The notes beneath the pieces are model-generated. The model made no database searches. It had not been told where the DNA came from and saw only the letters and a program-made list of their open reading frames with translations. Positions 1 to 5,843 of a DNA stretch of 7,725 bases are shown piece after piece; the first letter of the stretch is position 1; each line of letters starts with the position of its first letter. Location of the stretch: assembly GCA_001799045.1 (NCBI GenBank), contig MGRY01000183.1:1-7725 (forward strand), read 5' to 3'. Source of the DNA: Deltaproteobacteria bacterium RIFCSPLOWO2_02_56_12. Its GTDB lineage: Bacteria > Desulfobacterota > Binatia > UBA9968. Position numbers and translations under genes: made by a program.

Positions 1-2
1 AG

Positions 3-887
3 GAGGCGCTGCGGGGGCAGCGATACATTTGCGATCGCTCCCTCGCCACCGTGGTCTACCTCTCAATCGCCATGGGCAAGCCGGTGCTGCTCGAAGGGGA
101 AGCCGGTGTGGGCAAGACCGAGATCGCCAAGGTGCTGGCCGAGGTCATGGAGACAAAATTAATCCGCCTCCAATGCTATGAGGGGTTGGACGCCAATACC
201 GCGCTCTACGAGTGGAACTATCCCAAGCAAATGCTGCGCATCAAGCTGGAAGAGTTAAGGCGCGGAGACCGTGACGTCGTAGAGACGGAGATCTTCTCTG
301 AGGAGTATCTGGTCAAGAGGCCCTTGTTGGAGGCTATTCAGAGCGACGGACCGAAACCCCCCGTCCTTCTGATCGATGAGATTGATCGCGCGGATATGGA
401 ATTCGAGGCGTTCTTGCTGGAGGTGCTGTCCGACTTTCAAATCACCATACCCGAGATCGGAACCATCCGCGCCAAGCTCCGGCCCTATGTTTTTTTGACC
501 TCCAACCGCACGCGGGAAATTCACGACGCCCTGAAGCGCCGCTGTCTGTACCACTGGATAGATTACCCGACTTTCGAAAAAGAATACGAGATCGTCATGA
601 CGAAATTTCCCGAGGTCCGGGATCATCTGGCCAAGCAGATCTGTTCCTTTATGCAGCGGGTGCGGCAGATGAATTTTTACAAACGGCCCGGGGTGGCGGA
701 AACTCTCGACTGGGCCGCGGCCCTGATCGCGCTTAACCGCCAAGAGGTGGATGAAAAAACTTTGGCAGAGACCATGGGATGCATTTTCAAATATAAAGAG
801 GATCTCCACCACCTGAAAGAGGAGTTGACGGGCAAGCGGCTGGCGCTGGATCAAATGCTCAAGGATCTACCTGAACTGTCGGCCTAG
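3..887 (+). CDS. coxD: CoxD-like MoxR-family AAA+ ATPase, 5' end outside the window
   Basis: MoxR-class AAA+ ATPase of the CoxD type. In Mo-hydroxylase clusters CoxD works in the cytoplasm with a VWA partner to mature the metal centre of the large subunit. The frame is open from base 3, and the residues before the GTG at 51 (RGQRYICDRSLATVVYLS) match the family N-terminus, so the true start lies upstream, probably by only a few codons. Numbering from base 3, the Walker A motif GEAGVGKTE is at about residues 32-40, Walker B LLIDEIDRAD at about 122-131, sensor 1 is the Asn of FLTSNRTRE, and an arginine-finger-like ALKRRCLYHW follows. The 294 visible residues are close to the usual family length. 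The stop is followed 3 bases later by the CoxE gene, and this ATPase/VWA pairing is what favours CoxD over a generic MoxR. The ATPase family is certain; the Cox-type role is inferred from context. Confidence 0.9.
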   Translation, partial: EALRGQRYICDRSLATVVYLSIAMGKPVLLEGEAGVGKTEIAKVLAEVMETKLIRLQCYEGLDANTALYEWNYPKQMLRIKLEELRRGDRDVVETEIFSEEYLVKRPLLEAIQSDGPKPPVLLIDEIDRADMEFEAFLLEVLSDFQITIPEIGTIRAKLRPYVFLTSNRTREIHDALKRRCLYHWIDYPTFEKEYEIVMTKFPEVRDHLAKQICSFMQRVRQMNFYKRPGVAETLDWAAALIALNRQEVDEKTLAETMGCIFKYKEDLHHLKEELTGKRLALDQMLKDLPELSA

Positions 888-890
888 ACC

Positions 891-2105
891 ATGCAGATTT
901 CCGACGAGGCCATTCTCAAAGCAGTGGATCGCTTTGCCGCCATTCGGGGCGAGGGAACCCTGGCCAACCTGTTGGCCTTTGGGCGGGTTCTCAAAGAGAC
1001 GGGCGTCAAGGTCAGCCTGAGTCAGGTGATCGATGCCAGTCGTTCGCTGGAATTGGTGGATATCGCGCGCCGGGACGATTTTCGTGCTGTCTTGCGCTCG
1101 AATCTGGTCTCCGACAAAGAGGAGATGCCTCTGTTTGACCGCGTCTTTGATCGTTTTTGGCAGGAACACGGGTTCGAGGAGCCGCCGATGGAATCGGTCG
1201 AGATGCCGCCCTCCTCTGCGGAGCAGAAAGGCGGAGACTCTGCCGATGCCGGAGGGTCTCTTGAAGAGATCGTGGCGCAGGCCGCCAGCCAGGAGGCCAA
1301 GCTGAGCGAGGAGGCGGAACGATTTCCGGTGCCCACGTACAGCCCCCACGAAGCCCTGCACAAAAAAGATTTCAGCGAAATGGGTATCGAGGAGAGCCGC
1401 GCTATTAGCCGGGCGATCCTTCTGATCGCCACCAAGATCGCGACGCAGGTGAGCCGCCGCAAGAAGCGCGCCGCCAAAGGGGAAGAGATCGATCCGCGCT
1501 GGACCATGCGCAAGAACATCAAATACGGCGGCGAGATCATTCAGCTCTTCTCGCGCAAAAGGAGGATCAAAAAGACCCGGGTCGTTTTGCTCTGCGATGT
1601 CAGCGGCTCCATGGACTGCTACAGCCGCTTTTTGATCCAGTTTATGTACGGTCTGCAAAACGAGCTTTGGGGAGTGGAGACCTTTGTCTTCAGTACCTCG
1701 TTAAGCCGGATTACGCATCTCATTCGCACCAAGGACATCGGCAGCGCGTTGGAAAGAATTTCCCATTCTATCTTGGGATGGTCCGGCGGGACAAACATCG
1801 GCCGCTCTCTCTGCACATTCAACCGGGATTTTGCGCCCAGCCTGGTGACCCATCGGACCGTGGTCGTGATTATCAGCGACGGCTGGGACCGGGGAGACGT
1901 GGGGCTCCTGGAGCGGGAGATGAGAAGCCTCAAGCGGCGCTGCCACAAAATTATATGGCTCAATCCGCTATTGGCGAGCGAGAATTATGAGCCCCTCTGT
2001 AAGGGGATGCAGGCGGCGCTTCCCTATCTCGATCTCTTTCTGTCGGTGCACAATCTCAACAGCTTGATCGCTTTGGGCAGGACGCTGCAGAAGATGGTAG
2101 CGTGA
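891..2105 (+). CDS. coxE: CoxE-like VWA-domain protein
   Basis: VWA-domain protein of the CoxE family, the usual partner of CoxD in maturation of CO dehydrogenase/xanthine dehydrogenase-type enzymes. It has 404 residues, the expected length. The N-terminal third is helical and should pack with the ATPase. An acidic, low-complexity linker follows at about 100-150, then a basic stretch (SRRKKRAAKG and FSRKRRIKK) leading into the VWA domain. The MIDAS metal site is complete: DVSGSM begins at D236, T301 lies in GGTNIG, and D330 lies in IISDGWD. The ATG at 891 starts 3 bases after the upstream stop; there is no strong Shine-Dalgarno site, so translational coupling is likely. The gene ends exactly where a heptad repeat array begins. 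The family is certain; the client enzyme cannot be named from the window. Confidence 0.9.
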   Translation: MQISDEAILKAVDRFAAIRGEGTLANLLAFGRVLKETGVKVSLSQVIDASRSLELVDIARRDDFRAVLRSNLVSDKEEMPLFDRVFDRFWQEHGFEEPPMESVEMPPSSAEQKGGDSADAGGSLEEIVAQAASQEAKLSEEAERFPVPTYSPHEALHKKDFSEMGIEESRAISRAILLIATKIATQVSRRKKRAAKGEEIDPRWTMRKNIKYGGEIIQLFSRKRRIKKTRVVLLCDVSGSMDCYSRFLIQFMYGLQNELWGVETFVFSTSLSRITHLIRTKDIGSALERISHSILGWSGGTNIGRSLCTFNRDFAPSLVTHRTVVVIISDGWDRGDVGLLEREMRSLKRRCHKIIWLNPLLASENYEPLCKGMQAALPYLDLFLSVHNLNSLIALGRTLQKMVA

Positions 2106-2134
2106 ATTCGTTACTGGTATACTCGTTACTCGTT
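2106..2134. repeat. Heptanucleotide tandem array, left flank of element copy 1
   Basis: Starts at the base right after the coxE stop. It reads as degenerate 7-base units: ATTCGTT, an 8-base ACTGGTAT, then two exact ACTCGTT units (2121-2127 and 2128-2134). The same type of unit occurs in inverted orientation on the right of the element (AACGAAT at 2302-2308), so the two arrays could form the outer part of a larger palindrome. Degenerate heptamer arrays in bacteria are known, for example cyanobacterial STRR repeats; whether this one is related is unknown. Confidence 0.6.
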
Positions 2135-2135
2135 G

Positions 2136-2286
2136 ACTAATACAGACGAAATAAACAGAGTGACATTGAATAGAATGAGATTCTTCGCTTGCGCTCAGAA
2201 TGACGCTCTTTTTGTCATGCTGAACGCAGTGAAGCATCTCACACTGGATCGACGATAATGTAACATGACTTAATGCGTTTGTATTA
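2136..2286. repeat. MITE-like palindromic element, copy 1
   Basis: A 151-bp sequence repeated at 3543-3693 with about six mismatches by eye, which is roughly 96% identity. Its ends are inverted: ACTAATACAGACG at the left, and CGTTTGTATTAAT at the right if the segment is extended to 2288 (11 of 13 pair). The centre is a long imperfect hairpin with arms 2177-2204 and 2214-2240 around a 9-base T-rich loop. The arms carry the words TTCTTCGCTTGCGCTCAGAA and GTCATGCTGAACGCAGTGAA. No plausible protein is encoded and no convincing target-site duplication is seen. The terminal inverted repeats, palindromic structure and intergenic location suggest a non-autonomous mobile element or a large REP-like repeat. 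In a transcript the hairpin would form in either orientation. Confidence 0.75.
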
Positions 2287-2295
2287 ATTTTTTAA

Positions 2296-2323
2296 ACGAA
2301 TAACGAATCACGAATAACTAATA
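2296..2323. repeat. Heptanucleotide tandem array, right flank of element copy 1
   Basis: Four consecutive 7-base units: ACGAATA, ACGAATC, ACGAATA and ACTAATA. They are the inverse complement type of the units on the left of the element (ATTCGTT/ACTCGTT). The array ends shortly before the Shine-Dalgarno site of the next gene, so it lies in that gene's leader if transcription starts upstream. No promoter could be read with confidence in this AT-rich stretch. Confidence 0.6.
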
Positions 2324-2334
2324 ATGAAATTGAG

Positions 2335-2341
2335 AGGAGGT
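2335..2341 (+). promoter_or_regulatory. Strong ribosome binding site of the first xdhC-like gene
   Basis: AGGAGGT, a full anti-Shine-Dalgarno match, lies 7 bases before the ATG at 2349. It is the only strong site in the window and fixes the start of the first XdhC-like gene. It also indicates that this gene begins a translation unit of its own, separate from coxDE. Confidence 0.85.
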
Positions 2342-2348
2342 AAAAAAT

Positions 2349-2741
2349 ATGGCGGGTCCAGGGGCATGTCATGAAGATGCAGAGATCGAACGACGCAAGA
2401 CCGATTCGATCTATCATCAGGTGAAAGAGTTTCTCGACAAGGGAGAAACGCTGGCGGTAGCCACGATCGTATCGACGCGCGGTTCCACCCCCAGGGAGGT
2501 GGGCGCCAAGATGGTCGTGACCGCCTGGGGCGAGATTCTGGGAACGATCGGGGGAGGTTGCGGAGAGGCGGATGTAAAGCGCGAGGCTATCGAAGTGATT
2601 CGGACACGCAAGCCCAGGGTGGTGCGGGTGGATCTCCTTGACGACATCTCTTCAGACAGCCCGGCTGTTTGCGGGGGCATTATGAACGTTTTTATCGATC
2701 CCTGGTGGAAGGAACGTGACGCAGAGGGTGCGGGCAAATAA
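2349..2741 (+). CDS. XdhC/CoxI-family protein, stand-alone N-terminal domain
   Basis: A 130-residue protein made almost entirely of the XdhC_CoxI N-terminal domain. XdhC proteins bind the molybdenum cofactor, help its sulfuration and insertion, and act in the cytoplasm on xanthine dehydrogenase-type enzymes. Visible family motifs are LAVATIVSTRGSTPREVGAKM (split as GSTPR at 45-49 and VGAKM at 51-55), GTIGGGC ending at C71, and the C-terminal strand AVCGGIMNVFIDP with C108. About 20 extra polar residues precede the domain. The ATG at 2349 is set by the strong Shine-Dalgarno site. There is no Rossmann domain here; that is supplied by the next gene, which overlaps by one base (TAATG), so the two are translationally coupled and probably form one functional unit. 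Confidence 0.88.
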   Translation: MAGPGACHEDAEIERRKTDSIYHQVKEFLDKGETLAVATIVSTRGSTPREVGAKMVVTAWGEILGTIGGGCGEADVKREAIEVIRTRKPRVVRVDLLDDISSDSPAVCGGIMNVFIDPWWKERDAEGAGK

Positions 2742-3514
2742 TGAGCCGGTTATCCGAAGAACTGATTCAGATCCAGGAGCAGGGGGCCGCCGCCGTGCTG
2801 GCGACCGTGATTAACGCGGGCGAGAAGGGCGGGGTGGAGCCGGGCGATAAATGTCTCGTCCGTGACGGCAGGATCACGGGCGGTACGATTCGTCATGAAG
2901 GGCTCCTCCAGGCAATCCTCCAAGAGGCGGAGAATCGCCTGCGGGAAGAGAAATCAAAATCGGTGGCCCTGGAGTTGCCCGATGCGGGAGGCAAGATAGA
3001 AGTATTCTTCGAGGTGATGCCCGCTCCGCCCAAAATCATTGTGGTGGGCGCAGGTCACATCGCTGTTCCGCTGGTGAAATTAGCCAAGGTTTTGGATTTT
3101 CGTGTTATCGTCATGGATGATCGCATGCTGTTCGCCAACCGGGAGCGGTTCCCGCAGGCCGATGAGATTCTCGTGGGGGATATGGCGGCGGCGCTGAAGG
3201 GGTTGCCGATTAATTCCTCAACCTATATTGTCCTTATTACCCGGGGCCATAAGTACGATGAGCTCTGCCTGCGGGAGATCATTCATGGCCCGGCGAAGTA
3301 CATCGGCATGATCGGCAGCAGGAGACGAATCAAGGCATGCTTTCAGAGATTCAAAGAGGAGGAGAATATCGCCGAGGAGGTCATCCAGAGAGTTTACGCT
3401 CCCATCGGCTTGGATTTCAACACGGAAACCCCTGAAGAGATTGCCCTTTCCATTCTCGCCGAGATCGTCAAGGTGCGCCGGGGGGGCAAGGCTCAGTCTC
3501 TGTCGGGGAAATGA
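2741..3514 (+). CDS. xdhC: XdhC/CoxI-family protein with Rossmann C-terminal domain
   Basis: A 257-residue XdhC-family maturation factor. Residues 1 to about 95 look like a divergent XdhC_CoxI domain (AAAVLATVINAG at 16-27, DGRITGGTI at 42-50, GKIEVFFEVMP at 84-94). The two positions that carry cysteines in the neighbour (C71, C108) are not cysteine here. Residues about 97-245 form the XdhC_C Rossmann domain: IIVVGAGHIAVPL with the dinucleotide-type glycine loop at 103-105, MDDR at 125-128, VLITRGHKYDELCL, KYIGMIGSRRR to R196, and the signature APIGLDFNTETPEEIALSIL at 220-239. The ATG overlaps the previous stop by one base, with GAGGGTG about 10 bases upstream as a ribosome site. A likely role is insertion of a matured Mo cofactor into a molybdenum hydroxylase together with CoxD/CoxE; the client enzyme is outside the window. 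Confidence 0.9.
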   Translation: MSRLSEELIQIQEQGAAAVLATVINAGEKGGVEPGDKCLVRDGRITGGTIRHEGLLQAILQEAENRLREEKSKSVALELPDAGGKIEVFFEVMPAPPKIIVVGAGHIAVPLVKLAKVLDFRVIVMDDRMLFANRERFPQADEILVGDMAAALKGLPINSSTYIVLITRGHKYDELCLREIIHGPAKYIGMIGSRRRIKACFQRFKEEENIAEEVIQRVYAPIGLDFNTETPEEIALSILAEIVKVRRGGKAQSLSGK

Positions 3515-3515
3515 T

Positions 3516-3547
3516 TTGGTTACTAATAACCAGTAACTATTAACTAA
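3516..3547. repeat. Heptanucleotide tandem array, left flank of element copy 2
   Basis: Begins two bases after the stop of the XdhC gene. Exact 7-base spacing gives TAACCAG (3527-3533), TAACTAT (3534-3540) and TAACTAA (3541-3547), with degenerate units before them. The last unit runs into the left end of element copy 2. The unit differs from that at copy 1 but has the same length and the same position, directly behind a stop codon. A short perfect inverted pair GGTTA/TAACC lies at 3518-3531. Confidence 0.55.
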
Positions 3548-3695
3548 TACAAACGAAATAAACAAAGTGACATTAAAAAGAATGAGATTCTTCGCTTGCG
3601 CTCAGAATGACACTCTTTTTGTCATGCTGAACGCAGTGAAGCATCTCACGCTGGATCGACGATAATGTAACATGACTTAATGCGTTTGTATTAGT
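3543..3695. repeat. MITE-like palindromic element, copy 2
   Basis: Second copy of the 151-bp repeat found at 2136, in the same orientation, 1407 bp downstream. Here the terminal inverted repeats are perfect over 13 bases: ACTAATACAAACG at 3543-3555 and CGTTTGTATTAGT at 3683-3695, giving a 153-bp element. The central hairpin has arms 3584-3611 and 3621-3647 around ACTCTTTTT. The subterminal parts also pair loosely (for example AGTGACATT against AATGTAACA), so the whole element is an imperfect palindrome. The right end lies 3 bases before the GTG start of the riboflavin kinase gene, so the element occupies all of that gene's immediate upstream region. No transposase is encoded. The two copies bracket the two XdhC-family genes. 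Confidence 0.78.
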
Positions 3696-3698
3696 AAC

Positions 3699-4094
3699 GT
3701 GGGCCGGAGAATCACAGGGGTTGTGTTCAGCGATTTGGGCCAGGCGTCTTCCTTCATGGCTTTGGATTGGGTGCAAAAGGCCTTGCGCGACGGGCTCGGC
3801 TTTTCCCCCTTTCCGGCGACGCTCAACTTGCGGCTGGAGTCCGACCAAGCGATGGCGGTGTGGCAGGAGGTGAAGAGCGAGATGCGCGGCATTGATATTA
3901 TCCCTCCGGATCCCTCGTTTTGTAAGGCGCGCTGTTTTTTGGTTGAAATTGAAGGGAAGCAAAAAGGCGCCGTGCTGCTTCCGGAAGTCGAGGGCTATCC
4001 GGCAAACAAGGTCGAGGTGATTGCTCCGGTCCGGCTGAAAGACGAGCTCCGCGTCCGGGATGGAGGGCGGGTCACTTTGGAATTTACGGGTTGA
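3699..4094 (+). CDS. ribK: CTP-dependent riboflavin kinase, archaeal RibK type (DUF120 family)
   Basis: A 131-residue protein matching the compact DUF120 cradle-loop barrel of archaeal RibK, which phosphorylates riboflavin to FMN with CTP rather than ATP. Matching blocks are ITGVVFSDLG (5-14), LGFSPFPATLNLRL (33-46), CFLVEIEGKQKGAVLLPE, and VEVIAPVRLKDELRVRDGG followed by a final strand. T41 and N43 in the ATLN segment correspond to the Thr/Asn pair I recall as magnesium ligands in the Methanocaldococcus enzyme. The nucleotide loop departs from the archaeal GLGEGxYF pattern: it reads DLGQASSF and has lost two glycines. The start is a GTG at 3699; the frame is open only from 3681, there is no ATG, and no clear Shine-Dalgarno site. 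The next gene, ubiX, consumes FMN. The family call is strong; retained CTP use is inferred. Confidence 0.82.
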   Translation: MGRRITGVVFSDLGQASSFMALDWVQKALRDGLGFSPFPATLNLRLESDQAMAVWQEVKSEMRGIDIIPPDPSFCKARCFLVEIEGKQKGAVLLPEVEGYPANKVEVIAPVRLKDELRVRDGGRVTLEFTG

Positions 4095-4099
4095 TTTCT

Positions 4100-4747
4100 A
4101 TGCGAAAATTAATCGTCGGCATATCCGGCGCCACAGGCGCGATCTACGGGGTGCGGATCTTAGAGGTCCTTGCGGGAGTTAAGGACGTCGAGACCCATCT
4201 GGTGCTGACCCGTGCGGCCAAGATGACGATTCAAGTGGAGACCCCTCACTCTGCCAAAGAAGTGGAGGCGATGGCGGATTACGTTCACGACATCAACAAT
4301 ATCGGCGCCGGTATAGCGAGCGGCTCCTTCCGCACGGAGGGCATGGTGATCGCCCCTTGCTCGATGAAATCGATGGGCGGGATCGCCCACTCGATAGCCG
4401 GCGACCTTCTGGTGCGGGCCGCCGATGTGGTGCTCAAAGAGAGAAAGAAGCTGGTGCTCCTTGCGCGCGAGACGCCGCTCCACTTGGGGCACCTGGAGAG
4501 CATGGTTGCCCTGACGCGGATGGGAGCGGTGATTTTTCCGCCGGTGCCGGCGTTCTATCATCGGCCCAAGACCCTCGATGATGTGATCAATCAAACCGTC
4601 GCCCGCGTGCTCGACCAATTCGGTATCGACGTGAACCTCTTTGAACGGTGGAGCGATGAGCAGATGAGCCGCCATCCCGAGGCATCCCGGGCCGCTTCCG
4701 GCTCCGCCGGCAGCAAAAACAGACCAGGCACGAAAAAGGTCAAGTGA
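4100..4747 (+). CDS. ubiX: UbiX-family flavin prenyltransferase
   Basis: Flavin prenyltransferase, which joins FMN and a dimethylallyl phosphate donor into prenylated FMN, the cofactor of UbiD-family decarboxylases. The N-terminus MRKLIVGISGATGAIYGVRIL is the classic flavoprotein fold opening (first 10 residues carry GISG). Other hallmarks are APCSMKSMGGIA (85-96), LLVRAADVVLKERKKLVLL, ARETPLHLGHL (122-132) with the catalytic-region Arg-Glu, and PPVPAFYHRPKTLDDV near the end. I prefer the ATG at 4100 over an upstream TTG at 4091 because it gives the normal family N-terminus; it lies 5 bases after the ribK stop. The protein has 215 residues against the usual 190-200. The excess is a C-terminal tail from about 190, rich in Ala, Ser, Gly and Lys, with no family match. 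No UbiD gene is visible in the window. Confidence 0.92.
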   Translation: MRKLIVGISGATGAIYGVRILEVLAGVKDVETHLVLTRAAKMTIQVETPHSAKEVEAMADYVHDINNIGAGIASGSFRTEGMVIAPCSMKSMGGIAHSIAGDLLVRAADVVLKERKKLVLLARETPLHLGHLESMVALTRMGAVIFPPVPAFYHRPKTLDDVINQTVARVLDQFGIDVNLFERWSDEQMSRHPEASRAASGSAGSKNRPGTKKVK

Positions 4748-4765
4748 AGTTCCCTCTGCCACGCC

Positions 4766-5812
4766 ATGCCACGCAGAAGGGGTAAAAAATCCCTCACAGC
4801 TACGCAGCAGAGAAAGAAAGAGCATCTCGAGCTCTGTCTTGACGCCAGGACTGTTGTCCCTCCCTATGGCACGGGCCTGGACCGATACTCTTTCCTCCAC
4901 AATGCCCTGCCGGAGGTCGATATCGATGAAATCGACTTGAGCACCTCCTTCCTGGGTAAACCGCTCAAGGCGCCTCTTCTGATCTCCTCCATGACCGGGG
5001 GTTTTGATCTTGCCCGCAAGGTCAACCGAAACTTGGCCTTCGCTGCTCAAGAACTTGGCCTGGCTATGGGGGTCGGCTCGCAGCGGGTTGCGTTGGAGGA
5101 AAAGAGCGTAGCTGATTCATTCGAAGTGAGGGATCTGGCCCCGGCCATCCTTCTGCTGGCCAATCTCGGGGCGGTCCAGCTCAATTACGGCTACGGCATC
5201 GAGCAGTGTCGTCAAGCCGTGCAAATGATTCAGGCAGACGGCCTGATCCTCCACCTGAATGTTTTGCAGGAGGCGGTCCAGCCTGAAGGAAACCGGAACT
5301 TTCGCGGGCTCGCCGCCAAGATCGGGGATGTCTGCCGCCAGCTTGAAGTCCCGGTGGTAGCCAAGGAGGTGGGTAGTGGGATTTCCGGCGCCGTGGCCTT
5401 GCGGCTCAAACGGGCAGGCGTGAGGGCCATCGATGTTGCCGGCCGTGGGGGGACTTCCTGGTATGCGGTAGAGGCTGAGAGGGCGGCACGCAGAGGAAAG
5501 CCTGTTGACCTTACCTTTGCGGATTGGGGTATTCCCACAGAGGAGGCCCTGGTTCAAGTGAAGGAGGCGGCACCCGATCTCGAGATTGTCGCTTCTGGCG
5601 GCATCCGCAGCGGCCTGGATATCGCCAAGGCCATCGCCCTGGGGGCGAATATCGCCGCCGTCGCACAGCCGCTTCTGGCGCCGGCTTTGGAATCGGCTGA
5701 AGAGGTGATAAAATTTTTGACTGGGATCATTTATGAGATCAAGGTGGCTATGCTCTGCGTCGGGGTTACCAACCTCGCGGCGCTCAGCAAGGCGCCGCTC
5801 ACACGACGGTAA
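4766..5812 (+). CDS. fni: Type 2 isopentenyl-diphosphate delta-isomerase
   Basis: FMN- and NAD(P)H-dependent type 2 IPP isomerase, which interconverts IPP and DMAPP in the cytoplasm. It is a complete 348-residue TIM barrel. Motifs in order: RKKEH (16-20), LLISSMTGG (71-79), MGVGSQR (101-107), ANLGAVQLNYGYG (132-144), HLNVLQEAVQPEGN (163-176) with the catalytic Gln169 and metal-site Glu170, KEVGSGIS (200-207), DVAGRGGTSW (223-232), FADWGIPT (251-258) and ASGGIRSGLDIAKAIALGA (276-294) for the flavin phosphate. It starts 18 bases after ubiX with only a weak ribosome site. Its product DMAPP is the source of the prenyl group UbiX adds, and its own cofactor FMN is the product of RibK two genes upstream, so its position looks functional. 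It may also simply serve general isoprenoid synthesis. Confidence 0.95.
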   Translation: MPRRRGKKSLTATQQRKKEHLELCLDARTVVPPYGTGLDRYSFLHNALPEVDIDEIDLSTSFLGKPLKAPLLISSMTGGFDLARKVNRNLAFAAQELGLAMGVGSQRVALEEKSVADSFEVRDLAPAILLLANLGAVQLNYGYGIEQCRQAVQMIQADGLILHLNVLQEAVQPEGNRNFRGLAAKIGDVCRQLEVPVVAKEVGSGISGAVALRLKRAGVRAIDVAGRGGTSWYAVEAERAARRGKPVDLTFADWGIPTEEALVQVKEAAPDLEIVASGGIRSGLDIAKAIALGANIAAVAQPLLAPALESAEEVIKFLTGIIYEIKVAMLCVGVTNLAALSKAPLTRR

Positions 5813-5843
5813 GGCTCAATTTTTGATTTTGGATTAGCAGAGT

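Noticed and set aside
51..53. GTG at 51 as the start of the MoxR-type ATPase
   Set aside because: The frame is open to base 3 and the residues before the GTG match the family N-terminus, so the gene begins outside the window.
867..1658. 263-codon open frame on the minus strand
   Set aside because: It is antisense to coxE and has no family features; coxE has an intact MIDAS motif and the right length.
2177..2240. Hairpin read as a rho-independent terminator (also 3584-3647)
   Set aside because: The T-run lies in the loop, not after the stem, and the stem is long and interrupted. It fits a palindromic element better than a terminator, although it could still affect transcripts.
2296..2323. 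Tandem units considered as a CRISPR array
   Set aside because: Units are 7 bases with no spacers and no cas genes are present; it is a simple heptamer array.
3573..3962. 129-codon minus-strand frame overlapping element copy 2 and ribK
   Set aside because: It runs through a palindromic repeat and antisense to a clear RibK homolog, with no domain of its own.
4091..4093. TTG at 4091 as the ubiX start
   Set aside because: The ATG at 4100 gives the standard family N-terminus MRKLIVGISG; the TTG would overlap the ribK stop and add three unneeded residues.
4160..5050. 296-codon open frame on the minus strand
   Set aside because: It lies antisense across the end of ubiX and the start of fni, both of which have full family motifs. 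It has no recognisable domain and is a GC-driven shadow frame.
5818..5835. AT-rich words (TTTTTGATTTTGGATT) between fni and the first split-barrel gene
   Set aside because: It may be a remnant of a short dispersed repeat, but only one instance is present in the window and nothing can be concluded.
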